Shown here: piece by piece, positions 12,700-25,619 of the stretch
Numbering within the stretch: position 1 is the first letter of the stretch
Layout of the letters: every line of letters starts with the position of its first letter
Origin: Isoetes taiwanensis
Lineage: Eukaryota > Streptophyta > Lycopodiopsida > Isoetales > Isoetaceae
Length of the DNA stretch: 64,000 nucleotides
Direction: 5' to 3'
NCBI GenBank assembly: GCA_021234155.1
Contig: JAJEKV010000034.1
Coordinates: forward strand, 5,160,028 to 5,224,027
Translations under genes and position numbers: made by a program
The notes under the pieces: generated by a model
Told to the model about the DNA's origin: nothing
The model's database searches: none
What the model saw: the letters and a program-made list of their open reading frames with translations, nothing else

Positions 12700-15600
12700 C
12701 TTTAGGAGTTTAGATATGGATGGAGCATAAAAAATTAGCACATTGGTAAACGCATTGTATTCGCTCACACTATATCCCCTCGATTGGGGTGGGTAATAAA
12801 AAAGGGGAAAATTAGCAAAGTACCATAAAATTTGTCAAAATGATCAAAATACCACTAAACCCAGTGGTATTTTGGGAAAATTATTTCCTAACGTTTTAAT
12901 AATCACGAATACGGCATGGTATGATGTACTGACACAAGTTCCATAATCACCATCTTAATCACCATCTTAATCACCATCTTGCACATAATCACCATCTTAA
13001 ATTCGTGGGCAAGAATATGTCCGAGCTTATAAAGGATGCAATCTAAAACATAGAATTACGGGATAAAAAATTCAAATAGTATTTACCTCATAGAATATTC
13101 ATAGGATGATTTCAATTTTTCAAATTTGAATATCCAAATAAAAACTTGCTTATTGCATATTTTGCCAAAATTTCAATATGAGTTTCAAACTAAAAAAACT
13201 TACTTATTTTGCCTTGTTTGTAAATAAAATTTAGTTACAAATATGGTAAAAAGTATCTTCCCTATTATCTACGAAATATTACGTCTGGAGTAGCTAATGC
13301 TTTATCATTATGACTTGCTTTTATATTATTGGACCAAGAAAGCAAGCAAATACAAGTAATTTCCTTTCACATCTGCTCAGGTGCGTTGTGTGGCATTTCA
13401 TTAATTATTTTAGTGAATAGTGGAATTTGTATGGACCCATACCTACTAGGAAGCATTAATTTAGTTTAATTTGAGAGGAACGTAGGGAGAGAATGAGACA
13501 AAAGAGCAAGAGCTAGCTATGTTACAGCGGTTGAAGAGGGAAAGAAAAGAAAGACAACGTTTACAAATTTAAATGAAGAGAATAGGAATAGAGTACGAGA
13601 GAAAAAAGGGGAGCTTTATAGACAACAATTGTCTAGGCCAATGGGAGATATACAGATAGAAGGTAGGAACATAGGGTCTACTGAATTGAATCTGGACTAC
13701 GACCATTAATGTAGATAGAGGTTCAAAATCTTAATAAACATATTGTTGTAGATGTTAGCGAGATTAGGCGTCCTTGATGCGAGAACAAGGAGACTCAATT
13801 CATTGGCGAGCTTGTGCACGGCGTATGAGCTTAGCGATAATCGAACTTACATGATGTGCGTGGAATAAGAGGTGTACCTATTGCGAGATCCACTACTTAA
13901 TGTTGAGCAAGATGGGTTTTATTTGTAATAATGGGAGATGGCAATTACCCACGGTTACCCACTTACCTCCGGCGTTAAATAACCTCCTCTAGCAGGACAC
14001 CGGTTTTAATCTGACCCGGAAAGGTCAATAAATTATTTTGCTTTAGTGTACTCGGAGTTGCGGTGGATTTAAACACAGATTTTACGTAAATTATTCACGA
14101 TTCTTGATCGCTTTATACCATCGACTACTTCCCCTCACAGCCCAGTGGAAATCCTATACATTGGTACATCTATGATGAGTCCTGGCTACATGCGGTAGAA
14201 ATCGGAGGGTGACATTCGATGGTTAAAGGTATCAGTTCAATCCCTTGATAAGATAAATCCATTCATTCGAAATCTCTTGGACTACGGGTAGCTTGCGGAT
14301 GCCGTTAGCATACATAACAATTGAAGGCGTTGCAGCGTGAGATTGCGGCCATTAGAAGTCAATAACACAGACCGACCTCCAGATCGTGGTTTACGTTTTC
14401 AAAATCAAGGGAACAGCAGCATGAGCATTCTTGATCCTATGTATGAACCACTTCAATACCTGTTTTTCCCATGGCACATTAGAGGGACCTGAAAATGAGT
14501 ACAATCTCCGCAGTGCAATGAGTGCAGGGGGAGGCGGGGTTGTTGCATGAGGATCGATTCCTCAAGCGGGGCGCCTATGTGGGGAGTACTTGGTGACATA
14601 TACTCGGGGGCTGGAGGATGGCACCGGTTGGGAGGTGCACCCCTGAGCATCAGCCTTAGAAGCAGGGAGAATTACAATATGATGAGGATTATTCAGGCGG
14701 GAAAATGATGATCGGAGAATGACATAATCTTACCTTCGTTCTTAGGGTGCAAAGATGAATTGATACCATGCAAGTAATCGGATGCATTAGCACTCGAGGG
14801 CAAAGGCCGCCCTACACTATTCATCACGATGACGACAAACCTTGTTGGCCGAGATACAGAGCGCATAAACCTGGACAAAGCGCATCGGCCCTAATTGTTG
14901 TTAGATTTGTTTCCATAGTAGATTACATGACTAAAGGGATTTGCTCAAAAGTTTTCCGGTATATCATATATGATACATGCGGGTAGAATTTCAAAACGAG
15001 GGATTACCTCAATAAGCACCTTGTGATCGTCACAGACACGAGATACCGTTGATTGCATCGATCGAGATAATTTCTCTTTGGCCCTGCCATGATCCATTCT
15101 TGAGGACAAGTTCAAAAGTTCATGATACATAGATATCTACGTTGGTACTCTCCAAATAATCCTTCCTGCTGCTATAATTTTCACAAAACCTATTAAATCC
15201 CATAACACCTGATTCAAAGTTATATACGGTCTGAAAGGAAATGTAGAGAGGACATGGGTCGTTCCTTATAATGCCTTCTTGCTCCATGAGTTGGATTGTC
15301 ATATTATGGTGTAGATATTGCATCCTCTTGTACATGTGTTTTCTTATCTCTATGGTTACATATACAAAGGGTTCGACGCTGCAGATTTTAGATTAACCCA
15401 AGAGAGCCAATGCATGGCCGATAAATCCGTCGAGGAATAATCCAGCGGACACATCATATATGGAGTTTGTTTGTCAACAAATGTAGAAAAAAGAGCAGGG
15501 AGCAATTAGAAACATGCGAAAACATTACCAGCAGGCAAACTGAAAGTCTTCTATTAGAAATGAGATACGAGACTATGTGAATACACGATATCTTTTACAT

Positions 15601-16180
15601 ACGGAGGTATCGTGGAGGATAATGTCCTATCACATAACGGATAAATCTCCATCCGTCAAATACCTCCCCATTACATCTACAATTACAAAGTACAAATTCA
15701 CTCTTGAGTAGCTACTTTCCTACTGACCTATAAATCTAGGAGTTTGACAATTTGACATACATCGATACCAGAGCAATTCACATTTAAGTGCACAATGGGA
15801 CATCTGTTTTTTTAGCGTGTGAATAATAGAACGAGAAGGCAGGATACATAAAACATTCCTTGTGAAAAGAGGTCGAGACAACCGATTATATGTAGAATCG
15901 CCTCACATATCTCGGGTTGGTGAAGCATTCTACACAAGGCCAGGATCTTTCGTAGGCACAGGGACATGGGGATGAACTTAAAATAGTGAATAATCAACAA
16001 CATGGGGCTTGCTCGACAAAGGCTGCGGAAGCACAGGACTTCTTGGAGCATATAATGAACATTACTGGGTTTATGGAAGGCCGGCGTCGTTGTCTCTAAG
16101 TCCCACACACAACTTCTGGTTTTTATTTACAATGGTTCCACTTGAAGTCAAGCACCGGTACGCATGAAATATGGGAAGGA
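12700..16180. other. Long stretch with no assignable gene
   Basis: About 3.5 kb without a recognisable gene. Noted items are a short tandem of ATCACCATCTTA (12945-12990), a lysine/arginine/glutamate-rich frame near 13480-13570 that looks like transposon gag or low-complexity sequence, and minus-strand open frames at 15120-15335 and 15812-16108 without motifs. The 13.4-15.0 kb part is less AT-rich and could be a decayed retroelement, but no terminal repeats or polymerase motifs were found. Confidence 0.4.
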
Positions 16181-16309
16181 TGCGTGCGTGTTTATTGACT
16201 CTTATTCGATATTTTTGTATTTATTGGCTATTATCATCTTATAAATGATAAGAGTCGATGTTACTACTCCCCGATTAAATAGAGCGTAAAATGCTTTTAT
16301 TTTTAGTGA

Positions 16310-17450
16310 ATTATATATTCATGTATTCAATAGATTCGGTGTTTGAGTGCAAGATTGCTTTATGGATTGCTTAGCATGAATGTTTTGTTATTTACTTGGT
16401 GTAGCTTCCTATTGTTTTATTTTCATTACTCACGGTTTGTCTTATGATTGACTTTCTTTCAATAACAAAGCACATAGAGAACTAGTATTGTCCAAGATAT
16501 AATTTCTAAAGTTGATTGTTGTTTACAAGTTAACTACTCCATTTAACATGGTCAAATTCCTAAATACGTCTAATCAGTACATTGCCAAATGCATATATGA
16601 GTGCAAGGTTTCCAAATAATTGCGCGGAGCTATTGAGACTATATGATTTGAAGTCACGAAGGCGAACTATGAGGAACATCCTTAAAATATCACTACCAAA
16701 CTTTACATGGTAAACACGGAAATACATAGTAAGCAATTATGTTCAAGGGAATATTTTATAGATTTATTACATAGTTACACAAGTCCTCAATTGCTGATGG
16801 AAGGAGTATTTTAAGGGTCTAACAATGTAATGCAACAATATTACCTTTGTCGTTTTTCTTTACTTCTATTAAAGACCTGTATTAAGAAATGTTAAAAGGC
16901 TCAATATTAATGGTCTTCCCAAGCCAAAATCTTTGAAAGATAATGTGATTTGCAACTTGGGGTACAATGCTTTACTATCAAAAACAAAATTTGATGGGTA
17001 AAAACCTGAGCTTCCATTTCTCCCACACATAATCGCATTAAATGGACCTCGCCACAAGCGGCATTTATAGTGCTTACAAAAGTGATGTTATCCCCATCAA
17101 CATATTAGAAGCTTATATCGAAAAGATTAAACATCTAACATCAATCTACCTTTGTTCTAAACCGCCTCACCACAACTCTCTCAGCATATTATTTATTTTC
17201 TTAAGCATAGTCTATTCCTATGCTTTAAAATATTAAATATCTCATATGTTAAACTATCTAGGGGGTTACTTACCATGTTGCCTCCCCATGGCTGGATCAG
17301 TTGAGCAAAAATAAGTTGAAACTCTTGCCATAAATGATGCTTGCATTTGGCGATTCCAAGTAAGGTTTGCAAACAAAATATACCTAGGGCTGCATTGAAC
17401 CTCGTGGCTAATTTATTTTGATCGCGATCCAAGCATCAGTTTGATTTTGC
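16310..17450 (-). pseudogene. GDSL esterase/lipase fragment, broken copy
   Basis: Minus-strand duplicate of the 3' half of the GDSL gene at 46474-47158. The last-exon segment is recognisable (RGPFNAI, CGRNGSS, YPSNFVFDSKALYPK at 16869-17057). A penultimate-exon segment is seen at 17193-17432 (KLATRFNAAL). Compared with the intact copy, bases are missing within the WDSKH catalytic motif and the GARKFVVLELGNIGC region is absent or scrambled. The match also covers the 3' flank down to ~16310. Either a pseudogene or a badly sequenced copy. Confidence 0.65.
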
Positions 17451-17599
17451 AAACTTTATCTATGAAGACATTTCTAAAGAATATGTTGTTGTCAAGCGCA
17501 GAAGAAAAATGCTTTAGTCAATTCATGTCGACAACTTGATATCCATATATTAAGTATATCTCGTGATAATTTCCTTTGCCGCGGTGTATGCGGAACATC

Positions 17600-18060
17600 C
17601 GCTGGATGAACTTTGAATGGCCGGGTTGAAACACCGAAAAATCCACCTCGCTAACTACATGTGATTAGTGAATATACTTGTGTTCAAAATTTTTCCTTGG
17701 ACTTTGTTCATCTCTAAATCGCCTTTATAAAGCCAACTAACTAACGTGATTGTTAGATGCGGGTTTGAGCTACCTCTGCCTCAGACAAAGATGCATTTCC
17801 CATGCATGTTCGGAAGCCAAGAGGCCAAGAGCAAAATGATTTTTATAGAATCGAAACTCTCTGATTTGTAAATGTTCATATATGCAAAGATGATTTGCAT
17901 ATAATACTAAAATTTTGATCCGTATGTCATGGCTTGATGTTATATTATCTAGTTAATGATATTGCACAAGGAATATGGTAGGCCCACGCTTTGCACGCTA
18001 ATAGGTGTCTTCAAAGATCCTCGTGAATTATAGATCTTTGTAGGCATTGCTGATTGCTAC
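17600..18060. repeat. Partial copy of the 1.5-kb repeat unit
   Basis: Shares TAAAGCCAACTAACTAAC, GATGCATTTCCCATGCATGT and GCAAAATGATTTTTATAGAA with 19140-19560 and 30660-30960, and inverted with each unit at 33480-39660. A partial unit adjoins the broken GDSL copy. No gene is recognised in it. Confidence 0.7.
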
Positions 18061-19640
18061 ACCTATATTCTATGCCTTTCTTAATTGCTTACAACTTTAG
18101 ATGACCAATACAATATCATGTGGTAATAAATATACATAACAATCACTACATGATAGAGTAACATTTCAACCATCTTAATAAATAGCAACTTTATGAATAA
18201 ACACAAACACTATTGCTCTTGAGTTCTTACTATCTCAGTCACATGTCATAAGTTCGAGTCCAAATAGACAATGAGTGCCTTCTTGGACTAAGAAAATGAC
18301 AACCCTTTGCATTTATATTATTTATATGGCTCCACACAAAACAAACAAGACCCAACACAAAATACGAGCAGAACTCATGGAAACACACTTTCAGCCCACC
18401 TTTTTAATTCTTCGGCCATCTGAGGGCAACCTCTCGTCGTAAGCTTTTTGTTGTTGTTTGTACTAGTGCAATCACTCTTGTTTTTTTACATGTTGTTTTT
18501 TGTATAAGAAACATATTTTATTTTTAAAGCCTTTTTTAGGAATCGAACTTTTCCAAAAATTCATTCAGTCACAATCACAACCACAATATAACTGCGATAT
18601 GTATGAGTTTAAGCCCATCGTTCTTACTAATAATACTGAGCATTTCTATAGCTCAAAAGCTTCTTGAAGGGTTTTGGTTTTCACCGAATGCTAGAATAAT
18701 GATGAGGCAAGAAAACGAGAACAAAAAAAATTCCCATGGGAAGTCATTATGTAGTTTCAAATTGTCAACAATATCCATCAGATCTGCCGGACCATTATTA
18801 TTAATGTTTCATACTCAATTAAATGTAGCTTAAATTCTTTAACAACTACCATGTTTTTCTTAAGCTTTTCTTAAATGCGGTCATGTCAAATTTCTGAGCT
18901 TGGCGTTTTTAATGACTTAGCAGGCTTGGCGCAAGAGCATCAGCAAGTTGTGGTCATTCCTTCTCCATCAACATAGTTGCAGATCTTTGTTGTCCATATG
19001 CAGTTAATTTTTGAGTAACTATAAATATTAAGAGGAGGTACTTTTATCTAATTTTTAATTAGTTGGGGAAGTCCCCTTACTTCTTCTAACATCTGTGAAG
19101 TAAATACATAATTCCTATGAAGATAATTTCCCTTTGCACGGTGTATCATGATACATACAGTGGATGAACCTGAATGGCTGGTTGAACCTGCAAAATCCAC
19201 CTGCTAACTACATGTGATTAGTGAATGTACTTGTGTTCAAAATTTTTCCTTGGACTTGTTCATCTCAAACTGTCTTATAAAGCCAACAAACTAGCAGGAT
19301 TGTTAGATGCAGTTGAGCTACCTCTGTTTCAGGACAAAGATGCATTTCCCATGCATGTTGTTGGAAGCCAAGAATGGGCCAAGAGCAAAATGATTTTTTA
19401 TAGAATCGAAACCTCTCGATTTGTAAATGTTCATATGCAAAAGATGATTTGGCATATAATACTAAAACTTTGGATCTGTATGTCATGGCTTGATGTTATA
19501 TTATCTAGTTACGATATTGCATAGCAGAATATGGTAGGCCCACAGTTGCCTGCTAATGGAAATTGATTTAAGGCTCTTCAAACTTATGTGTCGATAGGTG
19601 TCTTCAGCATCCTGTAACTATAGGATCTTTTGGTGGGCAT
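18060..19640 (+). repeat. 1.5-kb repeat unit, forward copy V1
   Basis: Forward-orientation copy of the unit that forms the tandem array at 33388-39660 (inverted there). It contains, in order, a SINE-like piece with a B box (18251-18261), the string TTATTATTAATGTTTCATAC, the string CAGTTAATTTTTGAG, and the CCAACAAACTAGCA region. Open frames such as 19225-19524 are conserved among copies only because the DNA is. No protein family is recognised. Confidence 0.75.
18200..18335 (+). repeat. Candidate tRNA-derived SINE inside the repeat unit
   Basis: AGTTCGAGTCC at 18251-18261 is a good Pol III B box, preceded ~30 bases upstream by a weak A-box-like CTTACTATCTCAG. The same piece occurs at 29312 in forward orientation and inverted at 34861, 36398, 37924 and 39464, always at the same place in the unit. 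It was therefore multiplied with the unit rather than by independent insertions. No poly-A tail is clear. Confidence 0.4.
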
Positions 19641-20179
19641 TGCTGATTGCTAGCCTCCCAGTTATGAGAGCTCCAGCAAAAAAGATGCCCAAGCCCTTTT
19701 AGTGTAATGTCATGTTTAAAGATAAGTTCAAAAAACGTTGCCCTTATCTGAAGGTACACGAGGATTGTCCTCAGCTTTGATATGTTTATGGGAGAGCACA
19801 TCTCTACCAACAATCGCAACAGTATATTGCACATAGCATTGCCTCTCGCCGGCCAGAACTCCTGCTATCATCAGAATCACATGTATGACGACTTGAGAGA
19901 GCCAGGGACACTCCATAATTGGCACAGCATAAGATCTTTCAGAAGGATGAAGAGTTAGAATACTTTTCCAGATTTCAGATCTTTATACTATGCTGCTTAA
20001 GAAGTAGAACCGCTAATCAGGCTTGTGCTATTAATCTATTGTATTACTGTTGCTTAAGAAGCAAAATTGCTGAAATAAAATGAAATTTTGTGCTACTAGT
20101 TGAAATGTTTTAAGCCCCATGAGCGACTTCTTTTCTAACTATTAAGTATGGAGCAAGGCTGCCAATGTATGAAAACTAT

Positions 20180-20911
20180 CTCTAGTGCAGGATTATGCAG
20201 CCAACAATTGCGCGTGGGGAGAAACCATGTTTGTAAGGGGCCACGATCCATCACTCTGCTGTGATTGCAGTAGCACATCTATATCCAACTCATTCACTGC
20301 CATGTCAAACATGGAGCTGAGTATAATCCGCTTTATGTTGCCATTTGTGGCGAAGATGAATCACAGAGCTTCAGCAGTGCAGCCTTTAATTACATCTACC
20401 AGCTGCTCATACCTGGGCACTTTATTTCTAAAGCGATGCAGAAGCCTGCCATAATAAAAGAGAAAGCACTCAGGTCGAGGATAATACCTTGTCCCCATTT
20501 GTAGCCTTCACTCAGCAAGAACTCTTGAACAAGCAACTCTTGATAACGTATCACAGGATGTGATTCCTTACTAGCAGATATGCAAGAAAGAGCACGTTGG
20601 CTATGGAAACGAGATCGATTCGAGGCCGAAGCTTCGTCCAAGTAAACCAGAAAGTGTCCCTTTGGGCATCAACATTGGAAATAATAAGGTCAACATTTTA
20701 GAAGCATGTGCCTCATTCACAAACTCATGCTCCACAGCTGCACTTATGCAAAGAGCCATGGTCCACATCTGGTGGCTGTTTCTTAAAGTCGATGCCATTG
20801 AAGCCAAAATTTTTGCATTCTCCAACAAATGATGCAACTTGTTCAAAGATATTTTGCACCTGTGGGAGAAGAAAATACATCATCAAAGAGAGGGCCACTT
20901 CTGCCTGCTAG
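20180..20911 (-). pseudogene. Downstream exons of gene X, left copy
   Basis: Minus strand, continuous with fragment X of block A2 and present inverted at 32080-32880. Reading frames include one with PQMWTMALC-like and VEHEFVNEAHASKMLTLLFP segments (20601-20846). Another has RYQELLVQEFLLSEGYKWGQ followed by a hydrophobic stretch, ILDLSAFSFIMAGFCIALEI (20396-20641). A CAG splice-acceptor-like site precedes a frame starting VQNIFEQVASFVGECKNFGF. Which frame is coding is unclear because copies differ by indels. No family is recognised. Confidence 0.35.
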
Positions 20912-21318
20912 AGACGCTATGGCTGGAACACATAAATCCACCATAGAGATTCCTGTTGGTTTGTGTCACTAGAATGTGAAAATCCGACAGTGTTAATGAC
21001 CCTTCTAAGGGCGGACGTCCAGCTTCAATAATTTGGGGCCGCTGTATTGTCCTTAAGAACCGAAAAACATGCAGACTTGGTTTGTAGAGTGAAGGGAATT
21101 GTTTTAATTTCTACAATTCAGCAATGATGCCTCTTCTACATCCTGATCAATTTAATGACTTTCTTTCTCTTTCAAATCTGGGAGAGTGCTTGTAAGATCC
21201 GGCAAAGACTTCTTCCAACAGATTGAGAGGGAACTTGTTCGGATAACATCCCATTCTGCTGCTGGTATATCAATCCGACCAACTAACTTAACGTCAGGCA
21301 TGCATGAGATTATGCTTT

Positions 21319-21573
21319 TTAAGCTGGACAACAGATCCTCTCAACCTTAGAAGCATTGCATAGATTATGTAGGATCTCAAGTACCCTGGACTCATTCACC
21401 TCATATAGAGCTGCAATTTCCTTTTTGCAGCTTGGGAGCATGAGAGTTTTACTTTGAGCATACTTACGGAATGAAGGGTGTCGAAGTACTTTTCTAGGAA
21501 GCTCTTTCTCAGCACATGTCCCAAATTGGAGTAAGCAAGCCAAACTCACCACAATTGTAAACATGATGATCAA
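21319..21573 (-). pseudogene. Gene fragment X, copy 2
   Basis: Same exon as the fragment at 330-723, in block A2. It reads MIIMFTIVVSLACLLQFGTC at its start, then HPSFRKYAQ and YEVNESRVLEILHNLCNAS. It continues on the minus strand into 20180-20985. The C-terminal part is disrupted compared with the copy at 31460-31747. Function unknown. Confidence 0.5.
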
Positions 21574-21888
21574 TTTCTATTCCATAATCGATAAGAGCCA
21601 TAGTCTTATTATGTTTCCAAATCCAAATCATTTGGACACCAGGAAATATACTGTTTCAAATATGGCCAAACTAAAGTTCCAAATCATGGAATAAAATCAT
21701 GGAATAAAAATCATGGAATCATGCATATTTATCTACTACAAGATTTTGTCGCGGCGGCTGTTCAATGCCTTTTAGTTCATATTTTGTAAAGATAAATGGA
21801 GTATGATGTTGCCAATAAGTAAAAAGAAAAAGGTTAGCTTGTTTATTATGGTTGTAAGTAACAAACAAACTGTGTAGAAGTCTCAAAT

Positions 21889-21985
21889 CTCAAGCGGTAG
21901 CTTTTACTTTTTGAATTGTCCACTAGCCGAGGTTATGTGTTCGGAATACATACCTCAATCGAGTGCTTGCTGTTTGATTATATTA
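21889..21985 (+). repeat. Possible tRNA-derived SINE piece, copy 2
   Basis: Block-A2 counterpart of the SINE-like piece at 909. The B-box-like string is TGTTCGGAATAC. It adds no independent evidence of mobility, because both copies lie at the same place in a larger duplication. Confidence 0.22.
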
Positions 21986-22261
21986 GGTTTTTTGCTTAAA
22001 ATGCTCGTCCAAAAGGCAAGTTTATATGTCCAATTTATATATTCTCAATCAAGTACTGTTTGATTATATTAGGTTTCTACATTTTTTGAGGAGTTAAGGG
22101 CACAACATGTGCTTCCTAGCTATTGTCAAATAGCTACGATTCATTTTATTTTTTCCAACATGATATTGCAAGGACGATACAATACATCATAAGTTACCAA
22201 ATGTCCTAGAAAATTTTATGAGAATGTATGGGGGGAAATGGAAATTGGGGAGCCCTCGAAA

Positions 22262-24569
22262 GTTAGAGAGTATTGAAACTCAAACGCCACTAGGAAGCTA
22301 GCTTGCTCTTTTATAGTTGTATCGCCATTATCTCAAGAAAACTTGGCTTATTGTCTCAAGTTTATCCTTACATGACGTTTTAAGGGCCATCCTTCTGCCA
22401 AGAAGGCCATGTGTTGTAATAATACTGATCTCCTAAATTTATCATGGTATCAGAGCCTGTAGGCTCTTGATCTTGGGACTTGGGTATGGAGGAGAAGCCG
22501 GATAGAGATACAGGGAAACCGCCTACACAAGAGAAGACTTCAAGGAAGAAGAAACGGAATGCTGTGTCCAAGAGATTTAAGGTATTCAAATTAAAATTCA
22601 AAACTTTACCCTTTGCATGTTTTCCTATTTCCTCCCTGTATTCTAAGAGGGAGAGATAATGCCGGGGAAGCGATTTATGTCAAAGAAGGGGCCGTGATGG
22701 AAGGGGCCGTTGAAGAGGTTATAGGCAAATCTGACTTTGATAGGGTCGGTGTGGAAGCCCACAAGGCTAAGAAGCGTGGAAGTGCCGTTGATGGCTTAGA
22801 AGAGGCTATCGAAGACCAAGAACAAGGCCAAGAAAGGGAGGCATTTCGTGTTTTTAGAGCCCAGGCCGATTTTGATGGGAGTACAGATAACCCCAATTAC
22901 GAAGCAGACATAGCCCAATTCGAAGCCCTTTGCCAAAATTATGTGGAAGAGAGCAGAAGGGCTATTGTTGCCGTTGTAGCAGATTCTGCAAAAGCCGTCA
23001 AAAAGGCTTCAGAAGAAGTATTTGAAGATCCTGGATTCCTAAGGATTAGGACAGAGAAGCATTTCCGAAATGATAATAAAACAGATTGTATGGCCATTGA
23101 AGACCTTAATGTCTTCTAATGCATGCCTTAGTCGAGAAATCCCTCCGCTGGAGATGAAAAAGGATTTTAATAAATTATGGCAGGCAAAGGAATCCGCAGA
23201 AGATCAAATCCTAAAGAAGGACCCAGAGGAGGTCGGATTTGAAGCCCACATCGCCCAGATTGCAGTAGATGACATTCCAGATGCTACTAAAGCAGAAGAG
23301 CAATTTAGAGCCAAATTCAGTATGGAAAGTGGCTCTCCTTGCAAGAAATTTCTTGCACTGGTATCCTCCCAGATAACCAAAATGTTCACAATATTGAAGC
23401 TCAGACGACTCTTTATTAGAGGTGGCGGCCGACAACATCGCGATGACTCAACCAGATCAATAATAAAGAAGGAGCCGCTTAAAGTAGGAGAAGTTTGAAT
23501 AATGCGGGGATAAGGGTGAAGAGGTCAGCAGAGGCAAGGGCGGTCCGCATCAAGATGGAAAGTCGAAGCAGCTAAGCAAAAATGATCAATTCTCGAAGAG
23601 AATGCTGATAGAAACTCTTTCACAATATGCGACTCATGAAGCACCGAGGTTAGTCGAAAGATGTTCCCCGATGCGGATGAAAGAAGGTCAATGTTGGAGC
23701 ATAGAAGAAATCCATCCAAATCAATAATGCGGATGCATTTTGATAAAGACACGCGATATTTCAAAATCCCTATCCTATCCCTCGATGCACAAGATGCGCT
23801 TGAGTTAAAATTAAGGAGGGATTGAGAATGATATTCAAGCTATTATGACGAGGTCAGCTGCGAGATCACATCATGATTGGAGATTGCGTATTACAAAAGG
23901 AGAGAGATTATGCTTGTTCACAAGGTATGCTTTTGAATTATAATGGACCTATAAGCTCTAATTGCTTTGCTCAAAGGAGGGAGTAATGATTATGAGCGAG
24001 CATAGAGAATGAGCAGATAGAAAAGCTTAAGAATGTGAAAGAAGAGATGACTGATTTAGCATGCCAAAAGAAAGCAAAGATCTTTGGGATCCGTGTATTC
24101 GAATTTGCATCCATCCGATCATGATGCAATCAATCTTGGAAAGGAATAATATGAATTTGATGTTCCGTAAGTTGTAAATGTTTTGATAAAATTCCATAAG
24201 CTGAACCGGAGAATTTGAAAGTAGAAATCGAGACATGAAGAGAAAACTTCTCGACATATTCCAAGAACAAGAACATTCAAGAATATTAGAAAATGCAAAA
24301 CGCCAAAGATGGCTCCACGATCAACCCGACATGATGATTTTGATAGTTGAGGTGTTCGCCTTGAGGGAGGGTGTTGGAATATATCAATCCTCCACCTCAT
24401 ATAGGCCACGTCATCATATGACATGGCAATCTACATGAAGAGTCATGTCTATTCATAGAGTCTGATATAGATCATAAGTTACGATTGGGAAGCTTGTTCC
24501 CATCACCAAGTTTTCTGTTCTATTCAATATATTGTGCATTGTAGTTATCTTGATCTCCTAAATTTATCA
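22262..24569 (+). mobile_element. Small LTR retroelement E, copy 2 (gag-like only)
   Basis: An intact primer-binding site TGGTATCAGAGCC lies at 22445-22457, directly after a sequence ending in AATTTATCA. A gag-like open region follows (22613 to ~24340). A purine tract (TTGAGGGAGGG) abuts a 3' LTR from 24372 (TGTTGGAATATATC) to 24569, ending in the same AATTTATCA. Internal length is ~1.9 kb, far too short for a full pol, and no RT or integrase motif is visible. The element looks non-autonomous. The 5' and 3' LTRs agree only near their 3' ends, so the 5' boundary given is approximate. Confidence 0.65.
22613..23498 (+). pseudogene. Acidic coiled-coil-like protein of element E (gag-like)
   Basis: Two overlapping frames (22613-23119 and 23070-23498) carry one protein interrupted by a frameshift near 23100. 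It is rich in E, K, A and D and looks helical: motifs include VEAHKAKKRG, EEAIEDQEQGQ, NPNYEADIAQFEALCQNYV and KAVKKASEEV. A later, frame-shifted C-terminal part (~24030-24340) reads KRKLLDIFQEQEHSRILENA then KRQRWLHDQPDMMIL. No CCHC knuckle, protease or polymerase motif is seen. Placement between a primer-binding site and a purine tract makes a gag-like or captured host protein the best guess. The likely start is near 22675, not the upstream ATG at 22613, which lies in leader sequence. Confidence 0.5.
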
Positions 24570-25619
24570 CTTAATTGTATACTGATCAACCTGAGCTTTG
24601 TGATGCCTTCCTAAACTTCAATGAAAAAAATGCTCAAAATGACCTAACCTCGAATCTTGATTAACAACCTAATCACACCATTTATCCACTACCGGTACAT
24701 CCCGAAGCATGGTAAGCCACAACTTCTGATGTTGATTTAAGTTAAAAGACCCATTATATATAAAGTTGAAAAAATAGGTCAAGAATTGGTTGGAAACTTC
24801 GAGAAGAGATATAAAAGCTTCTATCAATACCCATTCTAGAATATACATGTCACATGATCTAAAACTTCCAAAAAACTATCTCCTTCAAAAAATTTGTGCT
24901 CACGTCGTCCAATTTAGTTCATAATTTTCCATAAAAATACGTGCTAAGCCGCCCCTTACCTTCCATATTACAATTATATATTAGAGATAGCCATATTCGT
25001 AAAACCTTACATGTGTTAATGGGTCACTCCTTATGTGTCATTTGGGATCTTTGGATCCGGCCATATTTTTGAATATGCCAAATGAAGGGTAGAGGAATAT
25101 ACGCCTCACACCCATGTATGATAAAATGCTCCCCATATAGCATAAATACATACAAGAATACAAATATACATAATACATATTGAGATATGAATAATTTAAC
25201 ACCAACCATTGATGGGCCATAATTAAAAGCATTATAACATAGTAAAACCAATTACATTGCACGTATAGAAAATGCATATTTTAGCATTGATGGAAAAATA
25301 TCTCTTGTTTCTCCATTTCTGGTGCCTCATCAACCTACATGAAGAAACGACAATTAAACCTTAGTAGTTAAATGATAGAGTGAATGCATAAATAAACAAT
25401 GATTGCAAAATGCATTGTGGCGCATAATTGTTCAAAAAGGAACAAGCGCCAATGTTTTCGCCACAACAAATTTTGCCTGTGCAATCTTGAAAGCACATTT
25501 TTTGGATTGCCCCCTGGGGGCAAACCCATCGCTTATGGGCTTGTGGCAAATCCTAGTATATACTAGAATATATCTAGGATATGCTGGATCAAGCTCAAAC
25601 CTACTATTCCCAGAGATGG

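Noticed and set aside
12945-12995. ATCACCATCTTA short tandem as a regulatory or satellite repeat
   Set aside because: Only about three to four copies in AT-rich intergenic DNA; ordinary slippage explains it.
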